Shown: positions 1-8,199 of the stretch, piece by piece
Numbering within the stretch: the stretch's first letter is position 1
How the letters are laid out: each line of letters starts with the position of its first letter
Source: Antarctobacter albus
GTDB lineage: Bacteria > Pseudomonadota > Alphaproteobacteria > Rhodobacterales > Rhodobacteraceae
Length of the DNA stretch: 64,000 nucleotides
Assembly: GCF_900101505.1 (NCBI RefSeq)
Contig: NZ_FMZI01000003.1
Location: 124,001 to 188,000, forward strand
Direction of reading: 5' to 3'
Position numbers and translations under genes: made by a program
Notes under the pieces: model-generated
Databases searched by the model: none
Seen by the model: only the letters and a program-made list of their open reading frames with translations
What the model was told of the DNA's origin: nothing

Positions 1-40
1 GCCCCTGCCTGTTCTAGGCTGACCCGCAGGAGGTGCGAAC

Positions 41-229
41 ATGGACCCTGTATCGCTAGGATTTTATGCCTCGGTCTGCGGGCTCTTGGGCCTTGCGGGG
101 CCGAAACTGGGCGCGGCGCCGATCCGGCTGGGCGTCGGGGCGCTTGTCGGCGTGCTCGCGGTCAGCGTGCTGCCGCATGTGAAAACCCTTTTGGGCGTGG
201 CAGAGGCCTATACGACGATACAGCCCTGA
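41..229 (+). CDS. small membrane protein, unknown
   Basis: Unrecognised 62-residue protein. An excellent ribosome binding site, AGGAGGTG at 28-35, lies five bases before the ATG, so it is probably a real gene. Two hydrophobic stretches (about residues 4-20 and 26-48) separated by a short turn with Pro-Lys suggest a two-helix inner-membrane hairpin with a short polar tail. It is convergent with the response regulator that follows on the other strand. No catalytic or metal-binding motif is visible, and no function can be assigned from the window. Confidence 0.6.
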   Translation: MDPVSLGFYASVCGLLGLAGPKLGAAPIRLGVGALVGVLAVSVLPHVKTLLGVAEAYTTIQP

Positions 230-272
230 GGCATATCGAAAGGAGGCCCCGGGTCGCGCGGGGCGGGGTCAT

Positions 273-968
273 TCAGCTCCAGCTGACATCCCCCAGAAAG
301 ATATAGCCCGCGCCATAGATCGTCTTGATCAGGCGGGGATTTTTGGGGTCCTCGCGCAGCTTGGTCCGCAGGCGCGAAATCCGCACATCCATCGCCCGGT
401 CAAAACTCTCACCCGCCGCGCCGCCCAGGGATTCCTGCATGTGGGCGCGGGTGATCAGGCGCTTGGGGCTTTCGAGGAACAGCCGCAGCACCTCGCCCTC
501 GGCATGGCTGAAGGTGGTTTCCTCGCCGGTCTCGTCCTCGAGCGCGTAGCGGTCGAAATGCGCGGTCCAGCCGTTGAACCGCGCCGTGTCCGAGGGGGCA
601 GAGCGAGTGCGGGTGCGCAGGCGGGCGCGGATGCGGGCCACGACCTCGGCCGGGTCGAAGGGTTTGATGATGTAGTCATCCGCCCCCAGTTCCAACCCCG
701 TCACCCGGTCCTGCACCTGCGCGCGGCCCGAGATGATGATGACCGTCGCCCCCTGTTCCAGCGCCAGCCGGTGCACCAGGGTCAGCCCGTCACGGTCCGG
801 CAGGCCCAGGTCGACAAGGCAGACGTCCGGCGTGGTGCGGCGCAGGGCGGCCTCGAACTCTGTTGCGCGGCCAAAGGACATGGTGCGGAACCCCGCCTCT
901 GCCAGCGCGTCGGACAGCATTTGGCGGATGGCCGGTTCGTCGTCGAGGATGGTGACAAGGGCGCTCAT
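273..968 (-). CDS. OmpR/PhoB-type response regulator
   Basis: Transcriptional regulator of a two-component system, 231 residues. The N-terminal receiver has the acidic pair D9/D10, phosphoacceptor D53 (motif LVDLGLPDRDG) and K102 (IIKPF). The C-terminal winged helix (about 130-225) has the recognition helix RISRLRTKLREDP and the wing TIYGAGYIF. The open frame extends upstream, but ATG 968 starts directly at the receiver and lies 10 bases after the stop of the kinase gene, so the two are one transcription unit. The obvious partner is that hybrid kinase. The likely target is the divergent acyl-CoA synthetase/ABC importer operon; this last point is inference. Confidence 0.92.
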   Translation of the reverse strand: MSALVTILDDEPAIRQMLSDALAEAGFRTMSFGRATEFEAALRRTTPDVCLVDLGLPDRDGLTLVHRLALEQGATVIIISGRAQVQDRVTGLELGADDYIIKPFDPAEVVARIRARLRTRTRSAPSDTARFNGWTAHFDRYALEDETGEETTFSHAEGEVLRLFLESPKRLITRAHMQESLGGAAGESFDRAMDVRISRLRTKLREDPKNPRLIKTIYGAGYIFLGDVSWS

Positions 969-978
969 GGTCCGGGGG

Positions 979-2886
979 TTAGCCCATCTGCGCGGGCGCC
1001 GGAAGAGGCACAAGCCCGAGGAAACCGGCAAGGTCGGCGGCAGCGAAGGGTTTGGGCAGTACCGGGCCAAGTCTGTGCGCGCGGACATGCAGCGAATGGT
1101 CCGGCGGCAGCGAGGTCATGAAGCGGACGGGCAGGTGCGGCAGGCGGTCAGCCAGCGCAAGGCCAGGGCTGTCGCCCTCCAAAGAGATGTCGGACAGGAC
1201 AAGTGCGATATCGGGCAGACCCTCGGCCAGGGCGCAGGCTTCATCCACCGATGCGGCCTCGACCACGGAAAACCCCAGCCCGGTCAGCATCTCTCGGATC
1301 GCTTCGCGCAGATCGGGGCTGTCCTCGGCCAGAAGGACAAGGCCGGTGTCCGGCACGGGGGCCTGTGCCGCGCGGCGCAGCGGCAGGCGCAAAGAGACGC
1401 GCGCGCCCCGACCGGTGTTCGCCAGCCGGACAGAGCCGCCCGCCAGCTTGGTCATGTCATAAACCATCGCGAGGCCCAGCCCCGACCCCTCGCCACCCTT
1501 GGTGGTGAAAAACGGTTCAAGCCCGTGGCGCAGCGCGGTTTCGGAAAAGCCGGGGCCGCTGTCCTCGACCGACAGTTCCAGCCAGGTGTCCTGAACCTCT
1601 TGCGCCATCAGGGTGATTGTCCCCGCCTCGCCGCAAGCATCGCGGGCATTCAGCACCAGGTTCAACAGCGCATCCTGCAAGAGCCCGGGATCGGCCATGT
1701 AGGCGCCACTGGTGTCGTCGCGGGTGCGCAGGGATATGCGCTCGGGCAGTGACGGCGTGGCGAGGACGCGCAATTCGTCGAGAAAATCGGACAGGGAGAG
1801 CGGGCGCGGCTGCCAGCCCCGCTGGCTGGTCATGTCGGCGATCCGGTCGAGCAGCCGCCCACCCCGCCGCGCCGCTGCGAGGGTGGCGGAAATCAGCGGT
1901 TCGGCCTCTGGCCCCAGCTCCATCCGTGCCAGTCGCGACTGCATCCCGAGGATGATCGTCAAGAGGTTCGAGAAATCATGCGCGAGGCCCGAAGTCAGCT
2001 GGGCCGCGATCTCACGGCGCCTGGTCTGTTGAAGGGCGGCACGGACCTGGGTTTCCTCGGTCACGTCCTGGCTTAGGATGTAGACCCCCGGTTCCAGCGG
2101 ATCGGGGGTAAAGGCGGCGCGGATACGACGCGAGGACATCTCGTCGTTGAATTCGAAGGTGCTTTGCCGTCCGTCCTGCGCGGCCTCCAGGTGCGGGCGG
2201 ACCTTGGCATAGGCCTGCGGTCCCAGGGTTTCCGAGATATGCAGGCCAAGGATATTCGCCGGGCGACCGGGCATCACGTCACCAAGGCGGTTGTTGGAAA
2301 AGGTATAGTGCCCGTCGGCATCGACGCGGGCGATATGGGCGGGCATCATCTGGGTCGTGGTGCGGGTGCGGGCCTCTGTCTCGACCAGTTCGCGACGCGC
2401 CTCTTCCAGCGCCTTGTTGGTGGCGGCGAGATTTCGGTTGGTGCGGGCCAGTTCCTCGGACCGTTTCAGAACCTCCTCCGACAGGAGTTCCGAGCGCGTG
2501 CGCAACAACTGTTCCTGCGCGCGGGTCTGGGTGATGTCCGTGTAGACCGTGACCCAGCCGCCCTGCGGCAGCGGCGCGCCTTCGACGCTGATGGTGCGGC
2601 CGTTGGCGCGGGTGCGCTCCATGTAATGCGGCTCAAAGGCGCGGGCGGTCTCGACGCGGTCATGAATGAAGGTTTCCGGGTCGTCGACGGGGCCGTATTC
2701 GCCGCGCTCGACAAGGTGGCGGATGGTATCCTCGAACCGCGCGCCGGGCGTGGTGAGGGCATGGGGCAGATCGAACATCTGCGCAAAGGGCGCATTGCAG
2801 ACCGCAAGCCGCAGGTCGCTGTCGTAGATCGTCAGGGCCTGCTGGATGAGGTTCAGCCCGGCCTGCGTGAGCGCAAGGTTTTTCAT
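979..2886 (-). CDS. PAS-domain hybrid histidine kinase/response regulator
   Basis: Sensor kinase of 635 residues without transmembrane segments, so probably a cytoplasmic sensor. Order: PAS domain (about 10-118), coiled coil (122-175), second PAS (180-283), HisKA with H303 in GLAHDFSNLL, HATPase with N-box residues N409/N413 and a GSGLGLAMV lid, then a C-terminal receiver (516-625) with D566 and K612. The attached receiver suggests a phosphorelay or a brake on the kinase. It is first in a two-gene operon with the OmpR-type regulator and divergent from the acyl-CoA synthetase gene. A ligand linked to the substrate of the neighbouring importer is plausible but not shown. Confidence 0.9.
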   Translation of the reverse strand: MKNLALTQAGLNLIQQALTIYDSDLRLAVCNAPFAQMFDLPHALTTPGARFEDTIRHLVERGEYGPVDDPETFIHDRVETARAFEPHYMERTRANGRTISVEGAPLPQGGWVTVYTDITQTRAQEQLLRTRSELLSEEVLKRSEELARTNRNLAATNKALEEARRELVETEARTRTTTQMMPAHIARVDADGHYTFSNNRLGDVMPGRPANILGLHISETLGPQAYAKVRPHLEAAQDGRQSTFEFNDEMSSRRIRAAFTPDPLEPGVYILSQDVTEETQVRAALQQTRRREIAAQLTSGLAHDFSNLLTIILGMQSRLARMELGPEAEPLISATLAAARRGGRLLDRIADMTSQRGWQPRPLSLSDFLDELRVLATPSLPERISLRTRDDTSGAYMADPGLLQDALLNLVLNARDACGEAGTITLMAQEVQDTWLELSVEDSGPGFSETALRHGLEPFFTTKGGEGSGLGLAMVYDMTKLAGGSVRLANTGRGARVSLRLPLRRAAQAPVPDTGLVLLAEDSPDLREAIREMLTGLGFSVVEAASVDEACALAEGLPDIALVLSDISLEGDSPGLALADRLPHLPVRFMTSLPPDHSLHVRAHRLGPVLPKPFAAADLAGFLGLVPLPAPAQMG

Positions 2887-2971
2887 GGCCCAAGCCTAGG
2901 GCGGCTGCGGCGGCGGCGCCAGAGGGCTGCGCATCGGGACGGGCTGTCTGCCGCCCTGTAGGAATTCGTTA

Positions 2972-3026
2972 CATTTGGGAAATCTTGCGGAAAAAGTTGA
3001 CCGCAAGCTTGGGACTTGCCCAAATG
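2972..3026. promoter_or_regulatory. nested dyad in divergent promoter region
   Basis: Two inverted repeats are nested between the kinase and acyl-CoA synthetase genes. Outer arms are CATTTGGG (2972-2979) and CCCAAATG (3019-3026). Inner arms are CTTGCGG (2984-2990) and CCGCAAG (3001-3007) around a 10-base A-rich centre. A further TTGGG (3009-3013) pairs with the right outer arm. The position suggests a regulator binding site or an RNA hairpin in the leader. Binding by the neighbouring response regulator is inference. Confidence 0.5.
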
Positions 3027-3097
3027 AAGGCCAGAATCGCGATCAACAGCGAGCGGCCCGGACACATGGGCACCACGAGGGATGTCGGGGGACCGGC

Positions 3098-5086
3098 ATG
3101 GGAGGAATAGACTTGGCACATTTGGCTGAGGGCGTGGAAGGTCTGCGCTCTGTCCCGGCACTGTTGCATCGCAATGCCACCGAGTTCGGCAATGCGCCCG
3201 CCTACCGTGAAAAGGAATACGGGATCTGGCAGAGCTGGACCTGGGCGGAGACGGAAAAGGAAATCGAGGCGCTGGCCCTGGGCCTGCTGAACCTCGGCGT
3301 CAACGAGGGCGATTACGTCGCCATCATCGGGCGCAACCGTCCCACGCTTTACTGGTCGATGGTTGCCGCGCAAAGTGTCGGCGCGATCCCGGTGCCGCTG
3401 TACCAGGATGCGGTGGCCGAAGAGATGGAATACGTGCTGGGCCATTGCGGCGCGCGCTTTGCCATCGTCGCGGACCAGGAACAGGCCGACAAGGTCATCG
3501 AGGTGCAGGACGACCTGCACCAGTTCGAACACCTGATCTACGTCGATCCGCGCGGCATGCGGAAATACGAGCATTCCCACCTGCACGAATACAGCCACGT
3601 CCAGGATCAGGGACGCGCCGCGCGCGACGAATACCTGCCCGAGCTGAAGCGGCGGCGTGACAAGCTGACCTACGACGACACCTGCGTGATGCTCTACACC
3701 TCGGGCACCACGGGCAAGCCCAAGGGCGTGGTCCTGTCGAACCGCAACATCATCGAGGCGGCCAAGTCCTCGTCCGAGTTCGACCATTTGCGGCGCAGCG
3801 ACAGCGTGCTGGCCTATCTGCCGATGGCCTGGGTGGGCGATTTCATCTTTTCCATCGGTCAGGCCTACTGGTGTGGCTTCTGCGTGAACTGCCCCGAGGC
3901 GCCGCAGACCATGTACGAGAACCTGCACGAGATCGGGCCGACCTATTTCTTTGCCCCGCCGCGCTATTTCGAGGAGCGTATCACCGCGATCACCATCCGG
4001 ATGGAAGACGCGGGCCGGGTCAAGAAATGGCTCTATGACACGTTCATGGCCCATGCGCGCAAGGTCGGGCCGCGGATTCTGGACGGCAAGCCGGTCGGGT
4101 TCATGGATCGGCTGAAATATGCGCTGGGCCAGGTTCTGGTCTATGGACCTGTGCGCAACCGCGCGGGCATGACCAAGGTCCGCGTGGCTTATACGGCGGG
4201 CGAGGCGATCGGGCCGGAAATCTTCGATTTCTGGCGCTCGCTGGGGATCAACCTCAAACAGCTTTACGGTCAGACGGAGGCCAGCGTCTTCATCACCGTT
4301 CAGCCCGATGGAGAGGTGCGCTCGGATACGGTGGGTGTGCCCGCGCCGGGGGTGGAAATCCGCATCGCCGAGAATGGCGAGGTCTTTTACCGGTCGCCCG
4401 GCGCCTTCGTGGAGTACTACAAGAACCCCGAAAGCACGCGCGACACCAAGGATGCCGAAGGCTGGGTGGCCACGGGCGATGCCGGTTTCATCGAGGAAGA
4501 CACCGGCCACCTGCGCATCATCGACCGGGCCAAGGACGTGGGCCAGATGGCGGATGGATCGCTGTTCGCGCCGAAATACGTCGAGAACAAGCTGAAGTTC
4601 TTTCCCAATATCCTGGAGGCGGTGGTCTTTGGCGCGGGCAAGGATCGCTGTACGGCCTTCATCAACATCGACCTGACGGCGGTGGGCAACTGGGCGGAAC
4701 GCAACAACATCGCCTATGCCTCGTACCAAGAACTGGCCGGGCATCCGCAGGTGCTGGAGACGGTGCAGAAACACGTCGAGGAGGTGAACGAGAGCGTGGC
4801 GCAGGACGACATGTTGTCGGGCTGCCAGGTGCACCGTTTCCTGATCCTGCACAAGGAGCTGGACGCCGACGATGGCGAACTGACCCGGACCCGCAAGGTG
4901 CGCCGCAAGATCATCGGAGAGAAGTTCGAGGACCTGGTGACCGCTTTGTATGACGGGTCGGAGAGCGTCTACACTGAGACCGAGGTCACCTACGAGGACG
5001 GGCGCAAGGGCAAGATCAAGGCGACACTGGAAATCCGCGACGCCAAGGTCTGGCCGGTCAAGCCCAAGGCGATGGCGGCGGAATGA
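3098..5086 (+). CDS. AMP-dependent long-chain-type acyl-CoA synthetase
   Basis: Activates a carboxylic acid with ATP and CoA. The ANL-superfamily P-loop LYTSGTTGKPKG is present, followed by the adenylate-binding YGQTEAS and the hinge region near TGDAGF...IIDRAKD. About 660 residues match long-chain acyl-CoA synthetases. Start choice is uncertain: ATG 3098 is used here, but an in-frame TTG at 3113 is preceded by a perfect GGAGGA (3101-3106) at six-base spacing and may be the true start. It is first in an operon with a Liv-type ABC importer, suggesting that the imported acid is thioesterified on entry. The substrate cannot be read from sequence. Confidence 0.9.
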   Translation: MGGIDLAHLAEGVEGLRSVPALLHRNATEFGNAPAYREKEYGIWQSWTWAETEKEIEALALGLLNLGVNEGDYVAIIGRNRPTLYWSMVAAQSVGAIPVPLYQDAVAEEMEYVLGHCGARFAIVADQEQADKVIEVQDDLHQFEHLIYVDPRGMRKYEHSHLHEYSHVQDQGRAARDEYLPELKRRRDKLTYDDTCVMLYTSGTTGKPKGVVLSNRNIIEAAKSSSEFDHLRRSDSVLAYLPMAWVGDFIFSIGQAYWCGFCVNCPEAPQTMYENLHEIGPTYFFAPPRYFEERITAITIRMEDAGRVKKWLYDTFMAHARKVGPRILDGKPVGFMDRLKYALGQVLVYGPVRNRAGMTKVRVAYTAGEAIGPEIFDFWRSLGINLKQLYGQTEASVFITVQPDGEVRSDTVGVPAPGVEIRIAENGEVFYRSPGAFVEYYKNPESTRDTKDAEGWVATGDAGFIEEDTGHLRIIDRAKDVGQMADGSLFAPKYVENKLKFFPNILEAVVFGAGKDRCTAFINIDLTAVGNWAERNNIAYASYQELAGHPQVLETVQKHVEEVNESVAQDDMLSGCQVHRFLILHKELDADDGELTRTRKVRRKIIGEKFEDLVTALYDGSESVYTETEVTYEDGRKGKIKATLEIRDAKVWPVKPKAMAAE

Positions 5087-5102
5087 TGGTCGGACGCTCC
5101 CA

Positions 5103-5210
5103 CGCCTGCGGCGCGTATCGCCCCGCCCACCATCCCTTTGGGCGCCCTTGTCCGGGGGACGAACCAGGTGGCGGTGTATGCCGGGGTATTTTCACCAAGA
5201 AGAAGCAGGG
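5103..5210 (+). repeat. composite intergenic repeat, copy A
   Basis: Contains a mini-hairpin CGCC-TGC-GGCG (5103-5113) and, further on, the conserved box GGGGTATTTTCACCAAGAAG starting at 5183. The same box, with variations, recurs in intergenic spaces across the window. The repeat sits just before the LivG-type gene. Confidence 0.55.
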
Positions 5211-5219
5211 GGCAGTCGC

Positions 5220-6032
5220 GTGAAAGACACCGAAGGATACGTCACCGCGGACGGGCGCCAGATTGGCGGCGTTCTGATGGAGATGAAGAACATCACGCTG
5301 AAATTCGGCGGGGTGACGGCGATTTCCGATATCTCCTTTGACGTGCATGAGGGCGAGATCCGGGCGATCATCGGCCCGAACGGTGCGGGCAAGTCCTCGA
5401 TGCTCAACATCATCTCTGGGTTCTATACGCCGACCATCGGCGAGGTCTGGTACAAGGGCGCAAAGCGCCCGCAGATGAAACCCTATGAGGTCGCCCGCAT
5501 GGGCGTGGCGCGCACCTTCCAGAACATCGCGCTGTTCGAGGGGATGACGGTGCTGGACAACGTGATGACCGGCCGGCTGACGCATATGAACGCCTCGATC
5601 GCAAGCCAAGCTCTGTGGTGGGGCCGGGCGCGCAACGAGGAAATGGAAAACCGCGAGATCGTCGAGAAGGTCATAGACTTCCTCGAGATCCAGGCCATCC
5701 GCAAGACGCCGGTGGGGCGGCTGCCCTACGGTCTGAAAAAGCGGGTCGAACTGGCGCGCGCGCTGGCCGCCGAACCGTCGATCCTGCTACTGGACGAACC
5801 GATGGCGGGGATGAACGTCGAGGAGAAGGAGGACATGAGCCGCTTTATCCTGGACGTGAACGACGAGTTCGGCACCACGATCTGCCTGATCGAACACGAC
5901 ATGGGCGTGGTCATGGACCTCTCCGACCGGGTCGTGGTGATGGATTACGGCAAGAAGATCGGCGACGGCACGCCCGACGAGGTGCGCAACAACCAGGACG
6001 TGATCGACGCCTACCTGGGGGTGCCGCATTGA
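5220..6032 (+). CDS. ABC transporter ATP-binding protein, LivG type
   Basis: ATPase subunit of a branched-chain-amino-acid-type (HAAT) importer, 270 residues. Walker A is GPNGAGKSS, Walker B ILLLDEPMAGMN and the switch histidine lies in LIEHDMGVV. The signature motif is LPYGLKKRVELARAL, the degenerate form usual for LivG. The GTG start at 5220 follows a G-rich site; ATG 5277 (MEMKNITLKF) is an alternative that would trim a 19-residue extension. It works with the LivF-type ATPase further down the operon and with the two permeases. The cargo is likely an organic acid rather than leucine, judged from the adjacent acyl-CoA synthetase. Confidence 0.93.
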   Translation: MKDTEGYVTADGRQIGGVLMEMKNITLKFGGVTAISDISFDVHEGEIRAIIGPNGAGKSSMLNIISGFYTPTIGEVWYKGAKRPQMKPYEVARMGVARTFQNIALFEGMTVLDNVMTGRLTHMNASIASQALWWGRARNEEMENREIVEKVIDFLEIQAIRKTPVGRLPYGLKKRVELARALAAEPSILLLDEPMAGMNVEEKEDMSRFILDVNDEFGTTICLIEHDMGVVMDLSDRVVVMDYGKKIGDGTPDEVRNNQDVIDAYLGVPH

Positions 6033-6117
6033 GACCTGAACACGACACCGTCCCGGGCCCGATCCGGGATCTCCACGCCAGCCATGAGGCCCCGGTCCGG
6101 GGCGGGGAGCGCAAGAC

Positions 6118-7071
6118 ATGCTGAGAGACATCTTCATCAATCCTTTCGTGGACATGTACGAGGCGCCGGACCTGTTCCTGCAGACCCTCTGGGAGGGGCT
6201 GGTATCAGGCGTGCTCTATGCACTGATCGCGCTGGGGTTCGTGCTGATCTTCCGGTCGAGCCGGATCTTCAACTTTGCCCAGGGCATCATGGTGGTCTTT
6301 GCGGCGCTGACGCTGGTGGGGCTTTATGCATATGGCATCCCCGCCTGGATCGCGGTGCTGCTGACCCTGGGCGTGATGTTCGTGCTGGCGGTCAGCATCG
6401 AACGGGTGGTGCTGCGGCCGCTTGTGGGCCAGCCTGACATCATACTCTTCATGGCAACCATCGGGGTCAGCCTGTTCCTGATCGGCCTGGGCGAGATCAT
6501 ATTTGGCGGCGAGAACAAGCAGATGATCACCAGCGAGCTGGGCATTCCCACCGGGGAAACCCTGCTGGAACCCTGGGGCGGTCTGCTGATCCTGCCGCAT
6601 CTCGACATCACCGTGGTCGTGGTTGGCGGGGTGCTGGTGGCGGCGCTGCTGGCCTTCCTCAACTATACCAAGATGGGCCGGGCCATCCGCGCGCTGGGTG
6701 ACGACCACCAGGCGGCGCTGTCGGTTGGCATCTCTTTGCAGACGATCTGGGTGCTGGTCTGGTTCATTGCAGGGATCATCGCGCTGGTCACGGGCATTGC
6801 CTGGGGCGCGCGGGCAGGGGTGAGCTTTGCCCTCGAGGTGATCGCCTACAAGGCCCTGCCGGTGCTCATGCTGGGGGGACTGGAAAGCATCACCGGCGCC
6901 ATCGTCGGCGGGCTGATGATCGGCATCCTGGAAAAGCTGTTCGACGGCTACTGGGGCTACCCGATCCTGGGCGGCAACACCGAGACCTGGTTCGCCTTCG
7001 TGCTGGCGCTGATCGTGCTGCTGTTCCGCCCGCAGGGCCTGTTCGGGGAACGTATCATCGAAAGGGTCTAG
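6118..7071 (+). CDS. ABC transporter permease, LivH type
   Basis: Inner-membrane permease of a HAAT-family importer, 317 residues with about eight hydrophobic segments. The LivH hallmark region GLVSGVLYALIALGFVLIF near the N-terminus and the C-terminal GGLESITGAIVGG loop are present. ATG 6118 follows a GGGGAG site. The gene belongs to the run from the acyl-CoA synthetase to the LivF-type gene. It is unusual in being separated from its LivM partner by three small membrane-protein genes rather than abutting it. Confidence 0.93.
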   Translation: MLRDIFINPFVDMYEAPDLFLQTLWEGLVSGVLYALIALGFVLIFRSSRIFNFAQGIMVVFAALTLVGLYAYGIPAWIAVLLTLGVMFVLAVSIERVVLRPLVGQPDIILFMATIGVSLFLIGLGEIIFGGENKQMITSELGIPTGETLLEPWGGLLILPHLDITVVVVGGVLVAALLAFLNYTKMGRAIRALGDDHQAALSVGISLQTIWVLVWFIAGIIALVTGIAWGARAGVSFALEVIAYKALPVLMLGGLESITGAIVGGLMIGILEKLFDGYWGYPILGGNTETWFAFVLALIVLLFRPQGLFGERIIERV

Positions 7072-7153
7072 GGCGGTCCGGGTCTGCCCGGATCGGACAA
7101 GGTCGGAGGAGCGGGTGGCGCTGGTCCACCCGACGCCCGGAGGAGGGGCGGAA

Positions 7154-7402
7154 ATGTCGAAGCTGATAGCCATTCTGAACGTGATCGCCTGGGCCGGGTT
7201 CTGGTCCTTCGGCTACCTTGCCCTGACCGGAAACCCGGAGGCGGGGGGACGCATGACCATCGCGCTGCTGCTGGCGGCGGCGGGTGCCGCGGTGGGGCTC
7301 TGGGCCTATTTCTGGCTGGTGCGCCATTCCGAGGCGACCGGCTATGCGAAACCGGCGGCAAGCCGGGCGCGCTACGAGGCGGACGAAGGGCTGGAGGGCT
7401 GA
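7154..7402 (+). CDS. small two-helix membrane protein in importer operon
   Basis: Unrecognised 82-residue protein. AGGAGGGG at 7141 precedes ATG 7154. Two hydrophobic helices (about residues 5-22 and 33-56) are followed by a charged tail rich in Arg, Glu and Ala. It is the first of three small genes lodged between the LivH-type and LivM-type permease genes, all on the same strand with gaps of only a few bases, so they are co-transcribed. An accessory role in assembly or regulation of the importer is a reasonable inference. No known family signature is visible. Confidence 0.7.
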   Translation: MSKLIAILNVIAWAGFWSFGYLALTGNPEAGGRMTIALLLAAAGAAVGLWAYFWLVRHSEATGYAKPAASRARYEADEGLEG

Positions 7403-7406
7403 GAAG

Positions 7407-7682
7407 ATGAGCACGCCTCGGGAGAGACGGCAGGTCGCGCGCCCCGTGCAGCGCCCCGATCCGGGGATTGCCGACCTGGCACGCGGTGCCAACGGGCTGG
7501 GCGAAAGCGACGACATGGTCAAGATGACCAACGCCATGACGGGGATGGTCTCGGCAGGGATGCATGGCGCGCTGGCGGTGGGCCTGTCCGGTGCCGCGCT
7601 GACGCTGAACATGATGGCACGTCTGGCCGGACTAGGGTCCGTTCCAAGGCGCCGCCAGCAGGATGACCGGGAGGAAGGCTGA
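7407..7682 (+). CDS. small hypothetical protein in importer operon
   Basis: A 91-residue protein of unknown role. The N-terminal 35 residues are polar and Arg/Pro-rich, followed by one moderately hydrophobic Gly/Ala/Met-rich segment (about 40-72) and a basic-acidic tail ending RRRQQDDREEG. The ATG lies four bases after the stop of the preceding small membrane gene, giving tight coupling. The single weak helix could be membrane-embedded or could pack against the neighbouring membrane proteins. It is the second member of the three-gene insertion between the two permease genes. Confidence 0.6.
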   Translation: MSTPRERRQVARPVQRPDPGIADLARGANGLGESDDMVKMTNAMTGMVSAGMHGALAVGLSGAALTLNMMARLAGLGSVPRRRQQDDREEG

Positions 7683-7685
7683 GCC

Positions 7686-8171
7686 ATGACGGAGGCTGCG
7701 GCAGGCAAGGACGGTTGGCTGACGGCAGGGCTTGTCTCTGCCGGCGTGACCGGACTCGCCGCCGTGGTGCTGGGGCTCTTTCTCTTCGCGATGCTGGGCG
7801 GTGGGCCGGAGTTCCTCTTGGGGATCGTCGTGCTGGCCGTGACCGTTCCGGTGCCCTGGGTCTGCCTGTCGGTGCTTAGCCGGGTCCGTGCGGCTGAACA
7901 GGACATCGGCGAGACCGCGCCGCCGCGCTGGCAGGCCTGGGGCACGCTGCTGCTGGCCTCGCTGTCCTGGGCGGCGGTGAACTGGGCGGTGATCGGACTG
8001 GTGCGGATGCAGCAGGCGGATCACCCGGGGCAGGACCTGAGCTGGATCCAGATCGGATCGGTGGCCGGTTTCCTGTTCGTGCCGCTGCCGGCGCTGATCG
8101 CGCTGTTGAATTTCTGCCTGCGGGGACGGCCTGTCCGTCCCGGCGGCTACATCGGAGAAGCCGCGGGCTGA
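7686..8171 (+). CDS. small multi-pass membrane protein in importer operon
   Basis: A 161-residue protein with four probable transmembrane helices (about 12-37, 42-64, 88-110 and 120-142) and short polar ends. It starts four bases after the previous stop, and the LivM-type permease follows after 28 bases with its own AGGGGAGG site, so it is inside the transport operon. No Pfam-type motif is recognisable by eye. Its size and topology would suit an accessory membrane subunit, but the window gives no direct evidence of interaction with the permeases. Confidence 0.7.
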   Translation: MTEAAAGKDGWLTAGLVSAGVTGLAAVVLGLFLFAMLGGGPEFLLGIVVLAVTVPVPWVCLSVLSRVRAAEQDIGETAPPRWQAWGTLLLASLSWAAVNWAVIGLVRMQQADHPGQDLSWIQIGSVAGFLFVPLPALIALLNFCLRGRPVRPGGYIGEAAG

Positions 8172-8199
8172 ACCGCGACGAGACAAGGGGAGGACGGCG

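Noticed and set aside
2969-4852. Long minus-strand open frame of 627 codons opposite the acyl-CoA synthetase
   Set aside because: It is antisense to a well-supported ANL enzyme and has no family resemblance. High-GC third positions create such frames throughout the window.
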